From Flavobacterium alvei (GTDB lineage Bacteria > Bacteroidota > Bacteroidia > Flavobacteriales > Flavobacteriaceae), in assembly GCF_002920895.1 (NCBI RefSeq), contig NZ_PQVG01000003.1, positions 436,754-500,753 of the forward strand: a stretch of DNA of 64,000 nucleotides, written 5' to 3'. Both the position numbers and the translations under genes were made by a program. Of the stretch, positions 42,015 to 50,420 are shown piece by piece (positions within the stretch are counted from its first letter, which is position 1; each line of letters opens with the position of its first letter). The notes beneath the pieces are model-generated. The model had not been told where the DNA came from. It ran no database searches and saw nothing but the letters and a program-made list of their open reading frames with translations.

Positions 42015-44006
42015 ATGAAAGTCAGAATAATTACAATCCTGTTGTTTGTTGTTTCTTTTTCACAAGGAATTGCTCAAAAAGTAGATTTTGGAAAGGTCAC
42101 AGTAGCAGCATTAGAAGAAAAAAAACATCCAATAGATACAGCTGCTGTAGCCGCAATACTTTTTAATAAAGCCAGAACTTTTTTTAGTTATGATCCAAGA
42201 GTCGGTTTTAGCATTAATACTGAGAACACCTTCAGAATTAAAATCTATAAAAAGGAAGGATTAAAATGGGCGAATTACAAAGTGCCGTATCGAATAGGTT
42301 ATGAAAAGCTTAATGATGATAGAGTAGAGTTTTCAGATTGTTATACTTCAAATCTCGAAAACGGAAAGGTTGTTAAAACAAAATTGGCTAGCGAAGGCAA
42401 TTTTAAAACTTCAATAAATAAGTATTGGAAAGAAGAATCCATTACAATGCCTAATGTAAAAGTGGGTTCAATAGTAGAGTTTAAGTACGTTTTGAAATCA
42501 GAAAACATAGTTGAATTTCCAGATTTTAATTTCCAAAAAGACATCTTTGTAAATTATTCAGAATACACAACTCAAATACCTGGTTTTTTTGTTTATAAAG
42601 CAATTGCAAAGCGATCATCAGAATTAATATTTGAATCAAAACTTGAGCGAGGTTCCCTAAATTATACATTAAACGACGGGACAATGAGATCAGAAAATGT
42701 AAATTTCGAACAAGCCAAAAACACCTATAGTGCTTACAATATTCCTGCTCTAAAACAAGAACCTTTCGTAGATAATATTGAAAATTATCGTTTGTCTGTT
42801 ACTCATGAGTTAGAGAAAACTCAATTTTACCAAGCACCAGTAAAGAATTATTCTACAACTTGGGAAGGTGTGGCCAAAACAATCTATGAAGACAAAGATT
42901 TTGGAAAAGAATTACAAGAAAGAGATTATATCAAGCAAGATTTGCCCTTGATTCTTAAAAATATAGAATCACCAGATAAGCGATTGGATGTTATATTCAA
43001 ATTTGTGCAGGACAAAATGAACTGGAATAATAAAAAAGGGTATTATGTGGACAAAGGTGTGAAACAAGCCTATATTGATGCAACAGGAAATACGGCCGAA
43101 ATTAACTTTATTTTGATTTCTATGCTAAATTTTGCAGGAATCAAAGCTTCTCCAGTGTTGTTAAGTACTCTGGATAATGGTGTCCCCGTTTATCCCAACC
43201 GAACCATTTTTAATTATGTAATTGCTGCCGTTGAAATAGATGGAAAACAAGTTTTGCTCGACGCGTCTAATAAAAATACAACTCAAAACATTTTACCATT
43301 ATATGCCATAAACTGGACTGGAAGATTAATAAATCAAGATGGTACTTCTCAAGAAATTAAATTAATGCCTAGCTTTCCATCAAAAAAATCGACAAACATG
43401 ATGTTTGCAATTGATGAAAAAGGAAAAATATCTGGGAAATATACAGTCTATAGGTCGGATTATGAAGCTTTTGCATTTAGAGAAAAATTTTTAGGAATGA
43501 ACCAGCAAAATTATCTCGAAAAAGTAGAAAACGATTTAAAAGGGATTCAAATTTCCAACTATGGAATAGAAAATAGCAAAGATTTATCGAAACCAATTAT
43601 TGAGAATTTTACTTTTACCGCCGATAACGAATGTGAGATAATTGGCGATAAAATGTACATCAACCCAAAATTATTTTTCACACAAACCAAAAATCCTTTT
43701 GTTCAAGAGGAAAGAGAATGTCCTGTATATTTTGGTTGTCCAAAACAAGAAAAATTCAATTTCAATATTGATATCCCTCAAGGATATGAGTTGGAATCCC
43801 TGCCCAAACCAATAAAAATTCAAACAAGAGAAAATGTGTGCACGTTTAGTTTCAATTGTCTCGCTTCGGGCAGTAGGATTCAAATTGTGATTACAGAAGA
43901 TATAAACAAAGGAATGGTTTCCTCTAATTTTTATGATGAACTAAAAAGCTTTTTCAAACAAATGATAGACAAACAAAACGAAAAAATAGTTTTGAAGAAA
44001 ATATAA
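42015..44006 (+). CDS. DUF3857/transglutaminase-like paralog, catalytic Cys replaced by Thr
   Basis: 663 aa, signal peptide ending QGIAQ. Same architecture as the two genes before it but more diverged. The active-site position reads ATGNTAEINFILISML with T360 (codon ACG at 43092), so the cysteine is gone. The C-terminal segment is NPFVQEERECPVYFGCP, with extra cysteines not found in the paralogs. Last of the four-gene run, spaced four bases from the previous one. Confidence 0.83.
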   Translation: MKVRIITILLFVVSFSQGIAQKVDFGKVTVAALEEKKHPIDTAAVAAILFNKARTFFSYDPRVGFSINTENTFRIKIYKKEGLKWANYKVPYRIGYEKLNDDRVEFSDCYTSNLENGKVVKTKLASEGNFKTSINKYWKEESITMPNVKVGSIVEFKYVLKSENIVEFPDFNFQKDIFVNYSEYTTQIPGFFVYKAIAKRSSELIFESKLERGSLNYTLNDGTMRSENVNFEQAKNTYSAYNIPALKQEPFVDNIENYRLSVTHELEKTQFYQAPVKNYSTTWEGVAKTIYEDKDFGKELQERDYIKQDLPLILKNIESPDKRLDVIFKFVQDKMNWNNKKGYYVDKGVKQAYIDATGNTAEINFILISMLNFAGIKASPVLLSTLDNGVPVYPNRTIFNYVIAAVEIDGKQVLLDASNKNTTQNILPLYAINWTGRLINQDGTSQEIKLMPSFPSKKSTNMMFAIDEKGKISGKYTVYRSDYEAFAFREKFLGMNQQNYLEKVENDLKGIQISNYGIENSKDLSKPIIENFTFTADNECEIIGDKMYINPKLFFTQTKNPFVQEERECPVYFGCPKQEKFNFNIDIPQGYELESLPKPIKIQTRENVCTFSFNCLASGSRIQIVITEDINKGMVSSNFYDELKSFFKQMIDKQNEKIVLKKI

Positions 44007-44056
44007 GCAATCAATTTTTAGAATAAATACCTTTGGGTTTTCAAAAACCAAAACCA

Positions 44057-44383
44057 ATGAACCTAAAAAACTCCCAACTCGAAGTTGACACTTGGATCAA
44101 AGAACACGGCGTTCGCTACTTCAACGAACTAACCAATATGGCACAACTTACTGAAGAAGTAGGCGAAGTAGCCCGAATAATCGCCCGTCGTTATGGCGAA
44201 CAATCCGAAAAAGAAAGCGATAAAAATAAAGACCTAGGCGAAGAATTAGCCGATGTGGTTTTCGTGGTTTTATGCCTAGCAAACCAAACCGGAATCGATT
44301 TGCAAGCTGCTTTCGATAAAAAAATGGATTTGAAATCCGTTAGAGACAAAGACCGCCACAAAAACAACGACAAATTAAAATAA
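44057..44383 (+). CDS. MazG-like nucleotide pyrophosphohydrolase
   Basis: About 108 aa from the ATG at 44057 (MNLKNSQLEVDTWIKEHG); the frame extends 24 bases upstream without a better start. The MazG helix motif EEVGEVARIIARRYG (with the E-E-x-x-E metal ligands) and the second half EELADVVFVVLCLANQTGID are clear. It hydrolyses non-canonical or excess NTPs. In my recollection dtd, mazG, aroA and queA are neighbours in Flavobacterium, which would make the four DUF3857 genes a local insertion. Confidence 0.9.
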   Translation: MNLKNSQLEVDTWIKEHGVRYFNELTNMAQLTEEVGEVARIIARRYGEQSEKESDKNKDLGEELADVVFVVLCLANQTGIDLQAAFDKKMDLKSVRDKDRHKNNDKLK

Positions 44384-44385
44384 TT

Positions 44386-44413
44386 GTGAATTGTGAATTA
44401 TGAATTGTAAATT
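44386..44413 (+). repeat. Heptamer array upstream of aroA (GTGAATT orientation)
   Basis: GTGAATT, GTGAATT, ATGAATT, GTAAATT in tandem, starting two bases after the mazG-like stop. Positions 44393-44413 match the reverse complement of 44477-44497 at 20 of 21 positions, so a long hairpin could enclose the aroA start codon at 44449. Confidence 0.93.
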
Positions 44414-44448
44414 CGCACCCTTACTAAATATAACTTATTCTCGATACA

Positions 44449-45699
44449 ATGAATTTACTATTAAAAACAAATTCACCATTTACAATTCATAATTCACAGT
44501 TAAATATAACAGGTTCCAAATCAGAAACCAACCGACTTTTGTTATTGCAAGCCTTGTTCCCGAATATTACTTTGGAAAACACTTCCAATTCTGATGATAG
44601 CGAAGTGATGCAAAAAGCATTAAATAATTCACAATTCACAATTGACAATTCACAATTAGTTGATATTCATCATGCAGGAACGGCAATGCGTTTTCTTACT
44701 GCTTTTTTTGCTGTAAATGAAGGTCGAGAAGTGGTTTTGACAGGTTCGCAAAGAATGACGGAGCGACCAATAAAAGTCTTGGTCGAAGCTTTGCAGCAAT
44801 TAGGAGCACAAATCTCGTATGAAAACGAAGAAGGTTATCCGCCTATTCGAATCAAGGGACAAAAAATTATAGCAAATAAAGTTTCTATTCCAGCTAATGT
44901 AAGTAGCCAATATATTTCGGCTTTATTGTTAGTTGCTCCAAAATTACAAAACGGAATCGAATTGACTTTGGTGGGCGAAATAACATCTGTCCCTTATATC
45001 AAAATGACTTTGGCTTTGCTAAATGATTTAGATATTCAAACCAGTTTTGAAGGCAATGTAATCAAAGTATATTCAAAACACGAAGTAGCATCGAAAGTGA
45101 TGACTGTGGAATCCGATTGGAGTTCTGCATCTTACTTTTTTAGTTTGGCTGCTTTGTCCGAACCAGAAACAGCAATTACATTGTCGAGTTACAAACAAAA
45201 TAGTTTGCAAGGTGATTCTGCTTTAGTAGAATTATACGGAAAAATGGGTGTTGAATCGAAGTTCGAAAATAATCGATTGACATTGACTAGAAAATCGAAT
45301 TTCGCCCAAGAAAATCTTACTTTCGATTTGAATAATACGCCCGATATTGCCCAAACTATTGTGGTAACTTGTCTTGGTTTAGGAATTGGTTGTCATTTGA
45401 CGGGACTTCACACCTTGAAAATCAAAGAAACCGACAGGCTAGAAGCACTTCGAATTGAATTGACAAAACTAGGAGCCAACATTTCAGTAACTAACGATAG
45501 CTTGACTTTAGTTGCAACAAAAGAGATTCTTCATAATGTGAAAATTGCTACTTATAACGACCATAGAATGGCAATGGCATTCGCTCCTTTGGCTTTAAAA
45601 GTGCCAATTAATATCGAAAATGCCGAAGTAGTTTCAAAATCCTATCCTGATTTTTGGACCGATTTGAGAAACATTGGTTTTCAAATTTCTGAAATATAA
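44449..45699 (+). CDS. aroA: 3-phosphoshikimate 1-carboxyvinyltransferase (EPSP synthase) with in-frame heptamer repeats
   Basis: 416 aa. Joins shikimate-3-phosphate and PEP. Conserved: TGSKSETNRLLLLQAL (21-36), HAGTAMRFLTAFF (75-87), TGSQRMTERPI, SSQYISALLL, DWSSASYFF, ETDRLEALRIEL and NDHRMAMAFAPL. Two stretches are unusual: residues 8-18 (NSPFTIHNSQL) and 60-70 (NSQFTIDNSQL) are 9 of 11 identical to each other and are encoded by tandem heptamers of the AATTCAC type. The second lies just before the GTAMR substrate loop. All catalytic motifs remain, so the enzyme is probably active with repeat-derived loops. Confidence 0.96.
   Translation: MNLLLKTNSPFTIHNSQLNITGSKSETNRLLLLQALFPNITLENTSNSDDSEVMQKALNNSQFTIDNSQLVDIHHAGTAMRFLTAFFAVNEGREVVLTGSQRMTERPIKVLVEALQQLGAQISYENEEGYPPIRIKGQKIIANKVSIPANVSSQYISALLLVAPKLQNGIELTLVGEITSVPYIKMTLALLNDLDIQTSFEGNVIKVYSKHEVASKVMTVESDWSSASYFFSLAALSEPETAITLSSYKQNSLQGDSALVELYGKMGVESKFENNRLTLTRKSNFAQENLTFDLNNTPDIAQTIVVTCLGLGIGCHLTGLHTLKIKETDRLEALRIELTKLGANISVTNDSLTLVATKEILHNVKIATYNDHRMAMAFAPLALKVPINIENAEVVSKSYPDFWTDLRNIGFQISEI
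44470..44502 (+). repeat. Heptamer array inside the aroA coding sequence (first)
   Basis: AATTCAC, CATTTAC, AATTCAT, AATTCAC then AGTTA, encoding residues 8-18 of AroA. Inverted relative to the array at 44386. Confidence 0.93.
44626..44658 (+). repeat. Heptamer array inside the aroA coding sequence (second)
   Basis: AATTCAC, AATTCAC, AATTGAC, AATTCAC then AATTA, encoding residues 60-70 of AroA in the same reading frame as the first array. Three heptamers equal seven codons. Confidence 0.93.
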
Positions 45700-45701
45700 A
45701 A

Positions 45702-45725
45702 CTTTGCGACCTAGCGTCTTTGCGG
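45702..45725 (+). repeat. Octamer array of CTTTGCG type after aroA
   Basis: CTTTGCGA, CCTAGCGT, CTTTGCGG, then TGAAAA, three bases after the aroA stop. Same type as at 18030-18100. Confidence 0.85.
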
Positions 45726-45752
45726 TGAAAATAAAAATAAACCTCGAAACAC

Positions 45753-45784
45753 TTGACAACGCCTATTTCGCAATCGTATATTTG
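45753..45784 (+). promoter_or_regulatory. queA promoter
   Basis: TTG (45753-45755), 21-nt spacer, TATATTTG (45777-45784), full consensus. The transcript would start near 45791, just before a heptamer array. Confidence 0.75.
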
Positions 45785-45803
45785 CACACGATTTAAGATT
45801 ATG

Positions 45804-45842
45804 AACTCAAAACTCATAATTCATAATTCATAACTCATAACT
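45804..45842 (+). repeat. Heptamer array in the queA leader
   Basis: Five tandem heptamers AACTCAA, AACTCAT, AATTCAT, AATTCAT, AACTCAT plus AACT, ending 7 bases before the queA ATG. Confidence 0.9.
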
Positions 45843-45849
45843 TTTTCAA

Positions 45850-46899
45850 ATGAAATTATCACATTTTCAATTCAATTTACCAAAAGAACTTCTTGCAGAA
45901 TATCCAGCCGAAAACAGAGACGAATCTCGTTTGATGGTAATTGATCGCAAAAAAGGAACTATAGAACACAAAATGTTCAAAGACGTTATCAATTATTTTG
46001 ATGAAGGTGACGTTATGATTTTGAATAATACTAAAGTTTTTCCTGCTCGTTTGTATGGAAATAAAGAAAAAACTGGTGCAAGAATCGAAGTTTTTTTGTT
46101 GAGAGAACTAAATGCAGAACAAAGGCTTTGGGATGTACTAGTAGATCCAGCACGTAAAATCAGAATTGGAAACAAATTGTATTTTGGCGATGACGATTCA
46201 TTAGTTGCCGAAGTAATAGATAATACCACTTCTCGTGGAAGAACTTTACGTTTCCTATACGACGGTTCTTATGATGAATTCAGAAATAAATTAACTGAAT
46301 TGGGTGAAACTCCAATCCCAAAATATATTAACAGAGATGTAACTCCAGAAGATGCAGATCGTTACCAAACCATTTATGCCAAAGAAGAAGGGGCTGTTGC
46401 AGCACCAACTGCTGGTTTGCACTTTTCTAAGCATTTGTTGAAAAGATTAGAAATAAAAGGAGTGAAGTTTGCTGAAGTGACACTTCATGTAGGTTTAGGA
46501 ACTTTCAACCCAGTCGAGGTAGAAGATTTGTCTAAACACAAAATGGATTCTGAGGAGTTAAAAATTACTCAAGAAGCCTGTGATGTTGTGAATGAAGCAA
46601 AAGGGAAAAGAAAACGTATTTGTGCCGTAGGAACTACCTCAATGCGTGCTATAGAAAGCTCGGTTTCTTCACAAAGAACTTTAAACCCTTATGACGGTTG
46701 GACTAATAAATTTATTTTTCCTCCACATGATTTTAGCGTGGCAACCTGTATGATTACCAATTTCCATACCCCAAAATCAACTTTATTGATGATGATTTCT
46801 GCTTTCTGTGGACACGATTTAATGCGTAAAGCCTACGACGAAGCCATCAAAGAAGGATACAAATTCTATTCTTATGGTGATGCGATGTTAATTATTTAA
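45850..46899 (+). CDS. queA: SAM:tRNA ribosyltransferase-isomerase
   Basis: 349 aa. Transfers ribose from SAM to preQ1-tRNA in queuosine synthesis. [30 protein letters not shown] opening, [15 protein letters not shown] and [17 protein letters not shown] are QueA signatures. It has its own promoter and is closed by a terminator. queE, for an earlier step of the same pathway, is at 58.2 kb. Confidence 0.96.
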   Translation: MKLSHFQFNLPKELLAEYPAENRDESRLMVIDRKKGTIEHKMFKDVINYFDEGDVMILNNTKVFPARLYGNKEKTGARIEVFLLRELNAEQRLWDVLVDPARKIRIGNKLYFGDDDSLVAEVIDNTTSRGRTLRFLYDGSYDEFRNKLTELGETPIPKYINRDVTPEDADRYQTIYAKEEGAVAAPTAGLHFSKHLLKRLEIKGVKFAEVTLHVGLGTFNPVEVEDLSKHKMDSEELKITQEACDVVNEAKGKRKRICAVGTTSMRAIESSVSSQRTLNPYDGWTNKFIFPPHDFSVATCMITNFHTPKSTLLMMISAFCGHDLMRKAYDEAIKEGYKFYSYGDAMLII

Positions 46900-46924
46900 T
46901 CTGAATTTATTTCAGATTCTCCAT

Positions 46925-46957
46925 AAATCTCGTCAGCAATGGCGAGATTTTTTTTTT
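46925..46957 (+). terminator. Intrinsic terminator after queA
   Basis: AAATCTCG (46925-46932) pairs with CGAGATTT (46943-46950), 10-nt loop, T run to 46957. Confidence 0.9.
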
Positions 46958-47077
46958 GAACTTTTACGGTACTTTTAAATAAATCTTCGTAAAATAAATA
47001 ATTTTAGGAATGTAGGCGATGAACTAAAAAATCGTTAAATTTCCAGTCCTAATAATTATAAGATATTCCTAATTTAA

Positions 47078-49465
47078 ATGAAAACGCTAAAAAAGATTCT
47101 TCTTAGTATAATTGCCATGTTCGTTATTTTGGTATTGGTATCAATTGGGTTTTATTTTTACTCAAAACCAACTTATGAAGGAGAACAAAAATTAAAGAAT
47201 ATTAAGAATGAAACAACGGTTTATTTTGACGATTTTGGCGTTCCACACATTTATGCCAATTCCCAGAAAGACGCAATGACCGCTTTGGGTTATGTACACG
47301 CTCAAGATCGTTTGTGGCAAATGGAATTATTGCGACGCATTGCTCCTGGACGATTATCAGAAATGTTTGGTTCGAAATTATTGAAAACCGATCGATTTTT
47401 CGCTGGATTAGGCATCGATGAAAATTCCGAAAAGGCAATCGCCAACTTGGATAAAAACTCCGAGGCTTATCAATTGGCTATGGCTTATCTTGATGGAATC
47501 AATCAATATATGGAAGAAGGAAAAACACCTATCGAATTTCAAATATTAGGATTGAAAAAAGATAAATTTACCCTGAGAGACGTTTACAACATCTTTGGAT
47601 ATATGTCTTTTAGTTTTGCAATGGCACAAAAAACAGATCCGTTATTGACTGATATTCGAGATAAATTAGGCTCGGAATATCTAAAAGATTTTGGTTTAGA
47701 CGGTTCGCTGGGAATTACTCAAATCAAAAATTTCGATGGAAAAGCCATCGAGTATGCCAAAATTTCCAAATCAGTTGCCAGTTTGCTCGATAATTCGCCT
47801 GTTCCAGCTTTCATAGGAAGTAACAGTTGGGTTATTGCTCCCCAAAAAACCAAGAACGGGAAAGTGCTGTTTGCCAATGATCCGCATATTGCTTTTTCGC
47901 AACCTTGCACTTGGTACGAAGCACATATTGTGGTACCCGATTACGAAATGTATGGCTATTATTTGGCAGGAACACCTTTTCCACTTTTGGCACACAATCG
48001 GAATTATGCTTTTGGACTAACGATGTTCGAAAATGATGATCTCGATTTGTTTCAGGAAGAAGACAATCCAAAGAATAAAAACCAATACAAAACTGCCAAC
48101 GGTTTCCAGAATTATACAATTCGTAAAGAAAGCATCAAAATCAAAGACAGCTCGGATGTGGTTTTAGAAGTTCGAGAAACCCAACACGGCCCAATAATGA
48201 ACGATTTATTGGATGGAATCAAAGGAACAAAAGCAGTAGCAATGTCGTGGATTTATACCCAACAAAAAAACCAAATTCTCGAAGCAGTTTATTCGCTTTC
48301 GCATTCCGAAAATTTGAATGATTTTAGGAAAGGAGTTTCACTAATTGCTGCGCCAGGATTAAATATTATGTATGGTGATGCCAAAGGAAATATTGCTTGG
48401 AATACTTCGGGAAAGCTCTATAAATTAGACAAATCTATCAATCCAAATTTTATTTTAAATGGTACAAATGGCATTGATGATAAAAAAGAATTTCTGGATT
48501 TCTCCAAAAACCCACATGCTATAAATCCATCTTGGAATTATATTTATTCCGCCAATAATCAGCCCGAAGCGGTTGATGGGCATTTGTATCCGGGTTATTA
48601 TTTGCCACGAGATAGAGCTAAAAGGATTTCGACTTTATTGCAACCCAAAAACAATTGGACAAAAGAAGATGTTGGAAAAATGTTGAATGATAATACTTCT
48701 TCGATTACGCCAAGTATTACTGCTAATTTAATTGCAACATTAGATGCTAAATCACTTTCTAACAGTGAAAAACAAGCTATTTCAATTCTAAAAAAATGGA
48801 AAGGTTCGAATGAATTAAAGGATGTTGCTCCTACTATTTACCAAAAATGGATTTATAATTATTTGAAAAATACGTTTCAAGATGAGTTGGGCGAGACCGA
48901 TTTTGAAATGCTTTTGAGCACTCATATTATTAAACAAATTATTGAGCCGCAAAGCAGAAATGAAAACTCCATTTGGTGGGATGATGTTACCACAAAAAAC
49001 CAAAAAGAAACTAGAGTAGAAATTCTAAATAAATCATTTCACGAAGCGATAACAGCACTCGAAAAACAATTGGGAAAAGACATCAATTCTTGGACTTGGA
49101 ACAGAATTCACATTTTGGATCATCAGCATCCATTGGGTAAAGTTGCTGCTTTGCGACCTGTTTTCAATGTTGGTATATTTGAAGTTCCAGGTTCGACAGA
49201 AGTGATAAACAACCTGTTTTTTAGTTTTTCATATTCTGGTGAATATCAAGTAAAAGGTGGGCCATCAACCCGAAGAGTAATAGATTTTTCGGATATTGAA
49301 AACAGTATGAGCATTTTGCCAACAGGACAATCTGGAAATCCGTTCAGCAAGCATTATAGCGATCAAGCAGAAATGTACAACTCAGGGAAATTCAGAAAAA
49401 TGAAAATGAATAAGGAAGAAATTGAAAAGACTTCGACAAAATTGGTTTTTGTGCCTATTAAATAA
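47078..49465 (+). CDS. Penicillin acylase family Ntn hydrolase
   Basis: 795 aa. An N-terminal membrane segment or signal (about 7-28) is followed by the small-subunit region (VYFDDFGVPHIYANSQKDAMTALGYVHAQDRLWQMELLRR) and the predicted autocleavage site G247/S248 in FIGSNSWVIAP; S248 becomes the N-terminal nucleophile. NDPHIAF and the C-terminal HPLGKVAALRPVFNVG follow. Members hydrolyse beta-lactam side chains or N-acyl homoserine lactones; the substrate here is unknown. Exported or membrane-anchored. Confidence 0.93.
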   Translation: MKTLKKILLSIIAMFVILVLVSIGFYFYSKPTYEGEQKLKNIKNETTVYFDDFGVPHIYANSQKDAMTALGYVHAQDRLWQMELLRRIAPGRLSEMFGSKLLKTDRFFAGLGIDENSEKAIANLDKNSEAYQLAMAYLDGINQYMEEGKTPIEFQILGLKKDKFTLRDVYNIFGYMSFSFAMAQKTDPLLTDIRDKLGSEYLKDFGLDGSLGITQIKNFDGKAIEYAKISKSVASLLDNSPVPAFIGSNSWVIAPQKTKNGKVLFANDPHIAFSQPCTWYEAHIVVPDYEMYGYYLAGTPFPLLAHNRNYAFGLTMFENDDLDLFQEEDNPKNKNQYKTANGFQNYTIRKESIKIKDSSDVVLEVRETQHGPIMNDLLDGIKGTKAVAMSWIYTQQKNQILEAVYSLSHSENLNDFRKGVSLIAAPGLNIMYGDAKGNIAWNTSGKLYKLDKSINPNFILNGTNGIDDKKEFLDFSKNPHAINPSWNYIYSANNQPEAVDGHLYPGYYLPRDRAKRISTLLQPKNNWTKEDVGKMLNDNTSSITPSITANLIATLDAKSLSNSEKQAISILKKWKGSNELKDVAPTIYQKWIYNYLKNTFQDELGETDFEMLLSTHIIKQIIEPQSRNENSIWWDDVTTKNQKETRVEILNKSFHEAITALEKQLGKDINSWTWNRIHILDHQHPLGKVAALRPVFNVGIFEVPGSTEVINNLFFSFSYSGEYQVKGGPSTRRVIDFSDIENSMSILPTGQSGNPFSKHYSDQAEMYNSGKFRKMKMNKEEIEKTSTKLVFVPIK

Positions 49466-49548
49466 CTACGTCTATTTGTCAATTCCGACTAAGAAGGAAT
49501 CGAGCGATAGCGCAATGTCATTAAGTTAAGGGATTTTGTCGATGATTT

Positions 49549-49622
49549 TGTCATTCTGACGAAGGAAGAATCTCAACAAACGTGAGCAACTAACACTAGA
49601 TTCCTCCTTCGTCGGAATGACA
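49549..49622. repeat. Imperfect 25-bp inverted repeat (TGTCATTCYGACGAAGGA type)
   Basis: Arms at 49549-49573 and 49598-49622, 23 of 25 complementary, 24-nt spacer. A degenerate extra arm (TGTCAATTCCGACTAAGAAG) lies at about 49477. The element sits between convergent genes; the 198-bp gap contains nothing else recognisable. Possibly also a bidirectional 3'-end structure. Confidence 0.85.
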
Positions 49623-49663
49623 ATTTTATAGAAGATAGTAACTGCGGTTTAAAGAAATTGAAT

Positions 49664-50029
49664 TTACTCTTCCTCCCGATGCACTTTCGTGAAATCAAAA
49701 GCGGGAGTGCAAATGGCAATATACTCGCAAGGTTCTTCAAACGGATTTGAATATTGAACTCGGGTATTTTTATCAATTTTGATCGATTGTCCAGCTTCAA
49801 GAACGACAGTTTCTCCTTCGATAATGAATTGCTTTTTTCCTTTTATGACATAGGTGTATTCTTCAAATTCAGGCGTTTGAAAAGGTTCTTTCCAATGTGG
49901 CGGTGCAATCATATGTGCAATAGAAATTGCTGGATTGTTTGTGGTTGGAATTCCGTGATGTTCTTCAATAAGTTTTCCATCGGTAGTTGGAACTACAAAA
50001 GGCGTTTTTTGTACAAGATATTTTTTCAT
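49664..50029 (-). CDS. Cupin-domain protein
   Basis: About 121 aa from the ATG at 50029 (MKKYLVQKTPFVVPTTDG); the frame is open further upstream but overlaps the DUF486 gene. A single cupin barrel: EFEEYTYVIKGKKQFIIEGETVVLEAGQSIKI (about 55-85), lacking the full His-rich metal motif, and a C-terminal YIAICTPAFD. No specific substrate is recognisable. It overlaps the upstream DUF486 gene by four bases (ATGA), so the two are translationally coupled. Confidence 0.82.
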   Translation of the reverse strand: MKKYLVQKTPFVVPTTDGKLIEEHHGIPTTNNPAISIAHMIAPPHWKEPFQTPEFEEYTYVIKGKKQFIIEGETVVLEAGQSIKIDKNTRVQYSNPFEEPCEYIAICTPAFDFTKVHREEE

Positions 50030-50394
50030 TTTTTGAAAATAAAGTAAACAGCCAAAACTAAAAATACAAACCCTACAAAATGATTCCATCTAAAGGTTTC
50101 GTTTTTGAAAAAAAGCAATGAGAAACCCACAAAAATAACTAAAGTTATCACCTCCTGTATTACCTTTAATTGAACTAAAGAAAATGGGCCGCCATTGCCT
50201 TCATAACCTATCCGGTTTGCAGGAACTTGAAAAAAATATTCGAACAAGGCCAATCCCCAGCTAATGAGAACAATGGTTATCAAACTTGCGTTTTCAAACC
50301 ATTTGAGTTCCTTGAATTTCAAATGTCCATACCACGCCAAAGTCATAAAAACATTTGATAATATGAGTAAGCCTATTGTTGCGTATCCTTTCAT
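50026..50394 (-). CDS. DUF486/DMT family membrane protein
   Basis: 122 aa with four transmembrane helices (about 4-22, 38-56, 80-98, 104-121), the NVFMTLAWYGHLKF opening and FFQVPANRIGY segment typical of DUF486. Relatives resemble small drug/metabolite transporters. Function unknown. First gene of a two-gene unit with the cupin. Confidence 0.88.
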   Translation of the reverse strand: MKGYATIGLLILSNVFMTLAWYGHLKFKELKWFENASLITIVLISWGLALFEYFFQVPANRIGYEGNGGPFSLVQLKVIQEVITLVIFVGFSLLFFKNETFRWNHFVGFVFLVLAVYFIFKK

Positions 50395-50420
50395 TTAAAG
50401 CGAATAATATGAAATTGATT

